Shown here in pieces: positions 1 through 5,416 of a stretch of 6,232 bases of DNA. This DNA comes from an uncultured Ruminococcus sp. (GTDB lineage Bacteria > Bacillota > Clostridia > Oscillospirales > Acutalibacteraceae), in contig CACXDV010000142.1 of assembly GCA_902766585.1 (NCBI GenBank), positions 1-6,232 on the forward strand, in the 5' to 3' direction. The translations under genes and the position numbers were made by a program. Position 1 is the first letter of the stretch; each line of letters starts with the position of its first letter. A model generated the notes under the pieces. It made no database searches. It was given only the letters and a program-made list of their open reading frames with translations, and was not told the DNA's origin.

Positions 1-515
1 GGATCATATGAATAAAGAGTCAATACGCTTCTTGCAAGACCATTCATCATATCCATGCTCGGCGCTTTGAGAATGATATCTCTCGGGAAACTCTGAGGAA
101 GATTTCTATAGGTCGAAAGCAGTCTTTTTATCTGCTCAAGCTGTTCCTTATCGGGCAAGCTTCCGAATATAAGAAGATATACTACCTCCTCAAAACCGAA
201 TCTTTCATCTGCTATAAAGCCCTTTACGATATCCTCAACATCTATACCGCGATAGTAAAGCTTGCCGTCACACGGCTTACTCACTCCGTTTTCAACGGTA
301 GAAGAGCAGATCTCGGATATCTCTGTAAGTCCGGCAAGCACACCCTTTCCGTTAATATCACGCAAACCGCGCTTAACATCATATTTAGCATATAATTCCT
401 TGTCTATGATTCCGTTGATCTCACAAAGCTTGCTGAGCTGTCTGAGCTCATCTGTAATATTAAAAAAGTTTTCGTTCTGCAATAAGTATTCGTTCTGCAC
501 CAATACCATCTCCAT
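1..515 (-). CDS. gltA: Citrate synthase, N-terminal part (runs off the window)
   Basis: Open frame from an ATG at 515 to the window edge: 171 codons with no stop, so the 3' part of the gene lies outside. The translation contains VKRGLRDINGKGVLAGLTEIS (about residues 48-67, first Ser/Thr-rich core strand) and GKLYYRGIDVEDIV (84-97), the hallmark N-terminal motif of citrate/2-methylcitrate synthases. It then has FGFEEVVYLLIFGSLP and a helix ending MDMMNGLARSVLTLYSYD. Full members are roughly 430-460 residues, so more than half is missing, including the catalytic His/Asp. The enzyme condenses oxaloacetate with acetyl-CoA in the cytoplasm, in clostridia usually to supply 2-oxoglutarate for glutamate synthesis. 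The start is uncertain: ATG 515 lacks a Shine-Dalgarno, while a GGAG at 514-511 would serve TTG 503 or GTG 500 instead. Its own promoter lies just upstream. Family assignment is firm; citrate versus methylcitrate specificity cannot be decided here. Confidence 0.92.
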   Translation of the reverse strand, partial: MEMVLVQNEYLLQNENFFNITDELRQLSKLCEINGIIDKELYAKYDVKRGLRDINGKGVLAGLTEISEICSSTVENGVSKPCDGKLYYRGIDVEDIVKGFIADERFGFEEVVYLLIFGSLPDKEQLEQIKRLLSTYRNLPQSFPRDIILKAPSMDMMNGLARSVLTLYSYD

Positions 516-555
516 TCGTTATATATTATTTGAGAATTATCATATATAAAAAACA

Positions 556-584
556 ATTATAATACATATATGAATAATAAACAA
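556..584 (-). promoter_or_regulatory. Predicted sigma-A promoter for citrate synthase
   Basis: Read on the minus strand, a perfect TATAAT -10 box (561-556) lies 17 bases downstream of TTGTTT (584-579), a 4/6 match to the TTGACA -35 box. Transcription would begin near 549, giving a leader of about 34 bases before the ATG at 515. The leader is almost entirely A/T and contains no ribosome site. The boxes are seen directly; activity is inferred. Confidence 0.6.
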
Positions 585-597
585 TGCAAAATCTCAA

Positions 598-613
598 TGG
601 TACTATTGTACCA
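598..613. repeat. Perfect inverted repeat TGGTAC-TATT-GTACCA
   Basis: Six-base perfect arms around a 4-base spacer in the gap between maf and citrate synthase, centred roughly 57 bases upstream of the predicted citrate synthase start of transcription. No U-run follows on the minus strand, so it is a poor terminator. It could be an operator or part of a weak hairpin after maf. I do not recognise it as a known regulator's consensus. Confidence 0.4.
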
Positions 614-659
614 CAAATGATAATATTTGTAAATAGCGGTATCGGAATCTTTGTATATA

Positions 660-675
660 TTTACATTATTGTAAA
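660..675. repeat. Perfect inverted repeat TTTACA-TTAT-TGTAAA
   Basis: Six-base perfect arms with a 4-base spacer, 20 bases past the maf stop codon and about 118 bases upstream of the predicted citrate synthase transcription start. The stem is AT-rich and the minus-strand sequence after it (TATATACAAAG) is not a U-tract, so terminator function is doubtful. The rest of the 516-694 spacer is AT-rich with no gene seen. Confidence 0.35.
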
Positions 676-694
676 AAAATATGCATTTGTATGA

Positions 695-1276
695 TCACTG
701 TTTGTCTTTAAGATCCTCTGAAGAGAGAAATTCATCTATAGCCCTCTTCAGCCTTGCGATCGGCAGTCCTACAACATTGAAATAATCTCCGTGTATCCCT
801 TTGACAAACAAACCGCCTTTACCCTGTATTCCGTATCCACCAGCCTTATCATAAGGCTCAGCGGAAATTATGTATTCCTCTATCTCCTTTTCGCTCAGCT
901 CAAAAAACTCAACATCCGTAGAGACCGAAAAGCTGCAGCTTTTTCCCATATAGCAAAGGCAAACACCTGTTATTACCCTGTGAACTGCTCCTGAAAGCAT
1001 ATTCATCATTATCCTTGCGTCATTGGTATCCCTGGGCTTATTGAGCATTTTTCCGTCACAAATAACTGAGGTATCACAGCCTATGACAAGACTTTTTTCT
1101 CTGCCCTTTGAAACCATCTCTGCCTTTGCACAGGCAAGGTATTCCGGACATTTATCGACCTCAAGATTTCTCGGTACCATTTCCCTGATATCCGACGGTA
1201 TTACCTTATAATCATCGAAAAGCTTTGATAACAATGCCTTTCTTCTCGGTGAAGCAGAAGCAAGTATAACCTCCAT
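695..1276 (-). CDS. maf: Maf family nucleoside triphosphate pyrophosphatase (dTTP/UTP type)
   Basis: A 193-residue protein of normal Maf length. It hydrolyses non-canonical or excess nucleoside triphosphates (dTTP, UTP and modified forms) to monophosphates in the cytoplasm, a housecleaning role; in Bacillus overexpressed Maf blocks septation. Visible motifs are LASASPRR at 5-12 (phosphate-binding start of the fold), GCDTSV at 66-71 with the catalytic-type Asp68 (usual GADT, here Cys for Ala), KP at 80-81, LSGAVHRVITG at 94-104, and EPYDKAGGYGIQGKGG at 140-155. The last, with the KAGGYGIQG form, points to the YhdE/dTTP-UTP class rather than the YceF class. GDYFNVVGLP (163-172) closes the fold. 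The ATG at 1276 has a strong ribosome site (GAGGAG, spacer about 8) in the 24-base gap after rsmI, so it is the likely last gene of the trmN6-rsmI-maf operon. No clear terminator follows. Confidence 0.95.
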   Translation of the reverse strand: MEVILASASPRRKALLSKLFDDYKVIPSDIREMVPRNLEVDKCPEYLACAKAEMVSKGREKSLVIGCDTSVICDGKMLNKPRDTNDARIMMNMLSGAVHRVITGVCLCYMGKSCSFSVSTDVEFFELSEKEIEEYIISAEPYDKAGGYGIQGKGGLFVKGIHGDYFNVVGLPIARLKRAIDEFLSSEDLKDKQ

Positions 1277-1282
1277 ATTGAT

Positions 1283-1291
1283 CTCTCCTCT
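1283..1291 (-). promoter_or_regulatory. Ribosome binding site of maf
   Basis: AGAGGAGAG on the minus strand in the rsmI-maf gap; its GGAG core is 8 bases before the ATG at 1276. This supports the chosen start. Confidence 0.75.
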
Positions 1292-1300
1292 ATAAAAAAA

Positions 1301-2128
1301 TTATTCTTCTATCAGCTTTTTATATATTTCTCCCTTTTTGAAGCCCGTGATACCCGCTGCCTCCTTCGCGGCGGCAGACGGCGACATTCCGGCTTCTACT
1401 CTTGCTCTTGCAAGCTCTATTGCATCATCAAGCGTTTCCTCGGTCTTTTCCGGAGGCGCGGCACCCTCTATAACAAGAACAAGTTCTCCCTTGACAGATC
1501 CATCTGTAAGCTCTTCGGCAGCCTTTTTCAGTGTTGTTCTTATTACCTCTTCATGCAGCTTTGTAAGCTCTCTTACAAGGGATATTTTCCTGTCTCCGAA
1601 TACGTCATACATATCTCGCAGAGTATTCGGAAGCTTATGAGGCGCTTCATAAAATATCATTGTTCTCTGTTCGGTAACAAGTGATAACAGATGCTCTCTC
1701 CTGCTGCCTTTATTTACGCTCAGAAAGCCCTCAAAGGTAAACCTGCCTGTCGGCAATCCTGATACTGCTATTGCAGAAGCCAGCGCTGTAGGCCCCGGAA
1801 CAGCACATACGGTTATATCAAGCTCTGCGCATCTTTGTATAAGCCATTCTCCCGGATCGGATATACATGGCATACCTGCATCTGTTACAATAGCCACATT
1901 TTCTCCGTTGATTATCCGGGCGCATATTTCCTCACCGCGTTCACGCGCATTGTATTTATGGTAACTGATCATCGGCGTTGATATCTCAAACCTGTTCAGC
2001 AGCTTTATTGTTACTCTCGTATCTTCGGCAGCAATAAAATCGACCTCCTTCAAGGTTCTTATTGCTCTCGGTGAAAAATCTTCAAGATTTCCTATGGGAG
2101 TACCAACTACATATAGCTTTCCCGTCAT
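1301..2128 (-). CDS. rsmI: 16S rRNA (cytidine-1402-2'-O)-methyltransferase RsmI
   Basis: A 275-residue protein of the tetrapyrrole-methylase-like SAM family, close to the usual RsmI length (about 280). RsmI methylates the ribose of C1402 in the 30S decoding centre, working with RsmH (N4 of the same base). The order of motifs is the classical one: LYVVGTPIGNLEDFSPRA (5-22), FIAAEDTR (31-38), SYHKYNARERG (55-65), VAIVTDAGMPCISDPG (78-93), VPGPTALASAIAVSGLP (110-126), FTFEGFL (130-136), IFYEAPHK (158-165) and LVRELTKLHEE (184-194). A helical C-terminal domain (about 232-275, SPSAAAKEAAG...) completes it. The start at 2128 overlaps the trmN6 stop by 4 bases (ATGA) and has a perfect AAGGAGG site. 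Bacillus has the related order yabB-yazA-yabC; the GIY-YIG gene yazA is absent between the two methyltransferases here. Confidence 0.97.
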   Translation of the reverse strand: MTGKLYVVGTPIGNLEDFSPRAIRTLKEVDFIAAEDTRVTIKLLNRFEISTPMISYHKYNARERGEEICARIINGENVAIVTDAGMPCISDPGEWLIQRCAELDITVCAVPGPTALASAIAVSGLPTGRFTFEGFLSVNKGSRREHLLSLVTEQRTMIFYEAPHKLPNTLRDMYDVFGDRKISLVRELTKLHEEVIRTTLKKAAEELTDGSVKGELVLVIEGAAPPEKTEETLDDAIELARARVEAGMSPSAAAKEAAGITGFKKGEIYKKLIEE

Positions 2129-2862
2129 AGATAATCCTCCTTATATGCCCCGTAAATATTTATCATTTCCTCAGAAAAATTACCATCCGGTCCTTCAATA
2201 AACAATACAGGCTCTGCTGTCATCCCTCCGGGTTTGCCTCCCCTTCTGCCTTCGATCAGAAAAAGCTTTGGCGGCTTTCCGGGACGCTGCTGTACAAACC
2301 TCAGTCTTTTCGGCTCAATTCCATGCTCCCTCATGGCACAGATCACATCGCAAAGTCTTTCCGGACGCTGACACATACACAGCCTTCCTGAAAAATTGAG
2401 AAGCCATGCCGCTGCCTTTGCAATATCATCCATAGTACACATACTTTCATGGCGGGCAATAATATGTGCGGAAGCCTTGCTTTGTATTCCTGCACCCTCT
2501 GCCTTATACGGCGGATTGCAGACAACAAGGTCATAGCTTCCGGAAGCAAGCTTTCCCTTAAGCTCTCTCAGGTCGCTGTTCAGCACTTCAATTCTTTCCG
2601 TCAGTCCATTCAGCTCCAGACTGCGATTTAACATATCACAGGCATTTTCCTGAATCTCGACTGCCGTTATCTTTTTCGGATACGGCTCCCTTGCCCAGAT
2701 AAGAGGTATTGCTCCGCAGCCGCTTCCTAAATCACAGGCTTTATCATTCTTCTTCGGTTTTGCAAAATCAGCAAGCAAAACCGTATCTGTCCAGAAGGTA
2801 TGCTCTTCTGATACTATGATCCTGATACCTTTGCCAAGAGGCTCCGTTTTTTCTGTAGCCAT
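2125..2862 (-). CDS. trmN6: tRNA1(Val) (adenine37-N6)-methyltransferase-like, YfiC/YabB family
   Basis: A 245-residue Rossmann-fold SAM-dependent methyltransferase. Motif I is DLGSGCGAIPL (44-54), the acidic residue binding the SAM ribose is Glu69 in AVEIQ, and motif IV is VVCNPPY (113-119). NPPY is the signature of enzymes that methylate exocyclic amino nitrogens. HTFWTDTVLLADF (21-33) and the C-terminal LRFVQQRPGKPPKLFLIEGRRGGK (187-210) are typical of the TrmN6/YfiC/YabB group, which in E. coli modifies A37 of tRNA-Val. The exact tRNA target in this organism is inferred. It is first in the operon, with a promoter about 30 bases upstream, and its stop overlaps the rsmI start by 4 bases. The ATG at 2862 is supported by GGAGG six bases before it, within a perfect 12-base palindrome. 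Confidence 0.9.
   Translation of the reverse strand: MATEKTEPLGKGIRIIVSEEHTFWTDTVLLADFAKPKKNDKACDLGSGCGAIPLIWAREPYPKKITAVEIQENACDMLNRSLELNGLTERIEVLNSDLRELKGKLASGSYDLVVCNPPYKAEGAGIQSKASAHIIARHESMCTMDDIAKAAAWLLNFSGRLCMCQRPERLCDVICAMREHGIEPKRLRFVQQRPGKPPKLFLIEGRRGGKPGGMTAEPVLFIEGPDGNFSEEMINIYGAYKEDYL
2136..2142 (-). promoter_or_regulatory. Ribosome binding site of rsmI
   Basis: A perfect AAGGAGG located inside the 3' end of trmN6, 7 bases before the rsmI ATG at 2128. It fixes that start and indicates translation independent of pure stop-restart coupling. Confidence 0.85.
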
Positions 2863-2867
2863 ATTTC

Positions 2868-2879
2868 ACCTCCGGAGGT
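2868..2879 (-). promoter_or_regulatory. Ribosome binding site of trmN6 inside a 12-base palindrome
   Basis: ACCTCCGGAGGT is its own reverse complement, and its second half GGAGG is the Shine-Dalgarno for the ATG at 2862. With no loop it cannot fold as a hairpin in full, but the half-sites could pair with another copy or with the anti-Shine-Dalgarno mimic. Confidence 0.7.
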
Positions 2880-2891
2880 TTTATAACAGAT

Positions 2892-2920
2892 ATTATACCA
2901 TATTTTGTCGTATTCGTAAA
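2892..2920 (-). promoter_or_regulatory. Predicted sigma-A promoter of the trmN6-rsmI-maf operon
   Basis: On the minus strand TTTACG (2920-2915, 4/6 to TTGACA), a 17-base spacer, and TATAAT (2897-2892) preceded by TGG, which makes an extended -10 (TGnTATAAT). Transcription would start near 2885, leaving a leader of about 22 bases containing the ribosome site. It sits between the terminator of the transporter operon and trmN6, as expected for a new transcription unit. Positions 2921-3005 hold nothing else I recognise. Confidence 0.7.
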
Positions 2921-3005
2921 GACCAACATCAATAAAAAAAGGATAACTGTATTGCTGCGATTATTTATATACTGCCGTTTTTGAGATCCGAATTATTTAT
3001 TCAAC

Positions 3006-3036
3006 AAAAAAACCGACGGAATAATCTCCGCCGGTT
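3006..3036 (-). terminator. Rho-independent terminator of the ABC transporter operon
   Basis: Minus-strand AACCGGCGGA pairs with TCCGTCGGTT (10 pairs, one G-U) around a 6-base loop GATTAT. The second arm runs into a T tract of 7 (counting two stem bases). It begins 8 bases after the ATPase stop codon. Confidence 0.92.
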
Positions 3037-3044
3037 CCTTTGCA

Positions 3045-3815
3045 TTATTTAAGCACGCTTTTAAGAAAATCCTTAAGCCTTGTATTTTCAGGATTGGAGA
3101 ATACAGCCTCGGGACTGCCGTCCTCCTTGATTTTGCCTTCGTCAATGAATATTACTCTGTTGGATACGCCCTTTGCAAAGCCCATCTCATGCGTTACAAC
3201 TACCATTGTCATTCCCTCAGCGGCAAGCTCATTCATTATATTCAGAACCTCATTTACCATTTCGGGATCCAATGCGGATGTAGGCTCGTCAAAAAGCATT
3301 ACCTTCGGATTCATTGCAAGAGAACGCGCAATTGCAACTCGCTGTTTCTGTCCGCCTGAAAGCTGTGACGGATACATATTTGCTTTATCTTCAAGTCCTA
3401 CGCTTTTCAAAAGACTTTTTGCCTTTTCCTCAGCCTCGCTTTTTGTCATAAGTTTAAGCTTAACAGGAGCAAGCATTATATTCTTTATTACCGTAAGATT
3501 ATCAAACAGATTGAACTGCTGGAAAACCATTCCCATTTTTTCTCTTACAAGACGGCGGTCACAGCCTCTGTCAGTTATATCCTCGCCGTCAAAAATTATA
3601 CTTCCTCCCGTCGGCTCCTCCAAAAGATTGAGCGAACGAATGAAAGTGGATTTTCCGCAGCCTGAAGGTCCTATTACGGAAATAACCTCTCCCTTATGGA
3701 TGTCTATGCTTATATCATCAAGCACAAGATTATCACCGAAGGATTTTGAAAGATTCTGCACGCTGATAAGAACCTCGGCAGAACCGGCTTCTTTTTTCTC
3801 TGTTTTAACGCTCAT
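3045..3815 (-). CDS. Polar amino acid ABC transporter ATP-binding protein (GlnQ/HisP type)
   Basis: A 256-residue cytoplasmic ATPase that powers the importer encoded just upstream. All motifs are intact: Walker A GPSGCGKST (49-57), Q-loop VFQQFNLF (97-104), ABC signature LSGGQKQR (152-159), Walker B VMLFDEP with catalytic Glu177, D-loop SALD (180-183) and the switch His209 in VVVTHEM. The sequence matches the polar amino acid subfamily (GlnQ, HisP, ArtP). The domain proper begins at about residue 15 (VLISVQNLSKSFG), so there is a charged N-terminal extension of about 14 residues. The gene start overlaps the permease stop by 11 bases, implying translational coupling; AAAGGAG lies about 11 bases before the ATG, a rather long spacer. 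The transported amino acid cannot be deduced from the ATPase. Confidence 0.96.
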   Translation of the reverse strand: MSVKTEKKEAGSAEVLISVQNLSKSFGDNLVLDDISIDIHKGEVISVIGPSGCGKSTFIRSLNLLEEPTGGSIIFDGEDITDRGCDRRLVREKMGMVFQQFNLFDNLTVIKNIMLAPVKLKLMTKSEAEEKAKSLLKSVGLEDKANMYPSQLSGGQKQRVAIARSLAMNPKVMLFDEPTSALDPEMVNEVLNIMNELAAEGMTMVVVTHEMGFAKGVSNRVIFIDEGKIKEDGSPEAVFSNPENTRLKDFLKSVLK

Positions 3816-5394
3816 TCTTCTTCAATCTCCTTTCGAGACAGGATACTCCTGCGGACAACAGGATGACCAAAATAAGATATATAAGCGCAACCGCAATAAG
3901 CGGAAGGAATGCTTCATATGTAACGCTTCTGATAATATCTCCGCCGCGTGTGAGATCCATAAGACCAATATAACCTGAAATAGAGGTCTCCTTGAGAAGT
4001 GAAATGAATTCATTTCCCAGAGCAGGAAGAATATTCTTGAATGCCTGTGGAAGAATAATGTTTATCATCGTAGCAGAGAATTTCAGACCAAGACTCTTCC
4101 CGGCTTCAAACTGTCCGTTGTCGATCGACATGATACCCGATCTTACTACCTCTGCAACATATGCAGCAGAATTCAGACCAAAGGCTATGATAGCAACAAG
4201 TATCTTATTGATATCTACAGAGGCAAATATTACATAATAGATTATAAGAAGCTGAACCATTGCAGGCGTTGCTCTGATGACAGTAATATACAGCTTTGCT
4301 ATAATATTCAGTATCGGAACGGAGCCGTTCTTATCATATGCTACTCTGATAATAGCAAGTATAAAGCCTATAACAATACCTATAAGCATTGCAAAGAGTG
4401 TGATTATAAGGGTATTGCAAAGACCTGTGGTAAGATACCTCCATCTGTCATCCTTAACAAAGTTTGTATATAGTCTGTCGATAAAGGTTGGCGTCTCATA
4501 ATCATCGGAGGATACTGATGCTGATGATTCCTGAGCCGACGCTTTGAGGCGGGCAATTATGACCTGCTTTGATGATGCATAATCTATTGTAAAGCTTATC
4601 TGCTTTGCACGATCCTCGGTTACCGTAAAGCCAGCTATGCCGATATCAGCCTTGCCGCTTTTTACTGCGCCGATAATAGAATCAAATTCCATATCCTCAA
4701 CTGTCAGTACTCTGCCAAGCTTATCAGCTATCGCACGTCCGATCTCAATGTCGATACCGGTAATATCTCCCGATTCGTAATACTCATAAGGAGGAAACTG
4801 AGCATTTGTCGCCATTACAAGCTTTTCGCCATGCGTTACTACCTGTGTATAATGGTAATTTCCCTTGTCGCTTTCCTTTTCGGGAATATAACTTGCAATG
4901 ATCTTCTGGAGTACTCCAGAATCCCTGATTTCTTCAATAGCAGAATTGACCTGTGCCAGAAGCTCAGGCTTATCCTTTGAAATGACAGCGGCATATGCTT
5001 CATCAGCAAAGCTGTCTGGAAGAATTGTCAATACTCCTTTATTTGCATCAACAAAAGCCTTTGCTGTCTGCTCGTCAATAATAACACAGTCGATTTTTTT
5101 CTGTCTCAGAGCTAAAACCGCATCAGCACCCTTATTGAATTTCTGAACATTTGCATCCTTGATATCATCGGCAAGAATTGCACCGGTCGTTCCGAGCTGG
5201 ACACCGATCTTCTTTCCTGAAAGATCGGCGGCACTCGTAACAATCTCTGTTTCGGGTACAGATGTTTCTGTCTGAGATGAACTTTTATCGAGCTGCTGAT
5301 CGGCTTCTGATGCAAAAACCGATATTGACAATGTACACATCAGTGCCACTGCTGCAAGCATCACAGCTAAAAGACTGTTATAAAACTTTTTCAT
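3805..5394 (-). CDS. Amino acid ABC transporter: circularly permuted substrate-binding domain fused to permease
   Basis: A 529-residue fusion. Residues 1-28 are a signal peptide with a VFA|SE cleavage site and no lipobox; 29-55 are a Ser/Thr/Glu-rich linker. Residues 56-171 match the second half of a type-II (SBP_bac_3) domain: DLSGKKIGVQLGTTGAI, CVIIDE with Asp107 (the amino-group ligand in GlnH-like proteins), and a helix ending IIASYIP. Residues 191-281 match the first half: KLVMATNAQFPPYEYYE, and GFTVTEDR with Arg262 (the carboxylate ligand). The order is thus inverted relative to GlnH. A linker (282-302) leads to a HisM/GlnP-type permease with about five membrane segments between 326 and 520. 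It carries the EAA-type cytoplasmic loop EAGKSLG...ILPQAFKNILPAL (430-459), which docks to the ATPase. SBP-permease fusions are known (lactococcal GlnPQ), but with canonical domain order. The gene lies 22 bases after the lipoprotein gene, with a weak ribosome site (GGGGA). Confidence 0.93.
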   Translation of the reverse strand: MKKFYNSLLAVMLAAVALMCTLSISVFASEADQQLDKSSSQTETSVPETEIVTSAADLSGKKIGVQLGTTGAILADDIKDANVQKFNKGADAVLALRQKKIDCVIIDEQTAKAFVDANKGVLTILPDSFADEAYAAVISKDKPELLAQVNSAIEEIRDSGVLQKIIASYIPEKESDKGNYHYTQVVTHGEKLVMATNAQFPPYEYYESGDITGIDIEIGRAIADKLGRVLTVEDMEFDSIIGAVKSGKADIGIAGFTVTEDRAKQISFTIDYASSKQVIIARLKASAQESSASVSSDDYETPTFIDRLYTNFVKDDRWRYLTTGLCNTLIITLFAMLIGIVIGFILAIIRVAYDKNGSVPILNIIAKLYITVIRATPAMVQLLIIYYVIFASVDINKILVAIIAFGLNSAAYVAEVVRSGIMSIDNGQFEAGKSLGLKFSATMINIILPQAFKNILPALGNEFISLLKETSISGYIGLMDLTRGGDIIRSVTYEAFLPLIAVALIYLILVILLSAGVSCLERRLKKNER

Positions 5395-5416
5395 AGCTTA
5401 CTTTTCCCCGGTTCGA

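Noticed and set aside
262..549. Plus-strand open frame of 95 codons at the left end
   Set aside because: It is antisense to the citrate synthase N-terminus, which has clear family motifs; no ribosome site or domain.
676..697. Possible terminator after maf (TGATCA and ATGCAT palindromes next to a T run)
   Set aside because: The stems are too short and AT-rich and the T run is not placed after a stable hairpin; not supportable as a terminator.
2931..2995. Possible second terminator (GGAT...ATCC followed by seven T on the minus strand)
   Set aside because: Only four base pairs with a very long loop; no convincing stem, and a strong terminator already lies upstream at 3006-3036.
3040..3978. Long plus-strand open frame (312 codons) across the ATPase gene
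   Set aside because: It lies antisense to the ATPase and permease end, which have full family motifs. Its product is Ser/Ile/Leu-rich without a recognisable domain, so it is a codon-bias shadow.
5395..5416. Frameshift, wrong start or assembly swap as the explanation for the inverted binding-domain order
   Set aside because: Both genes independently show the same order, each has its own signal peptide immediately before the lobe-2 half, and each contains exactly one copy of each half. The 22-base gap contains no coding remnant.
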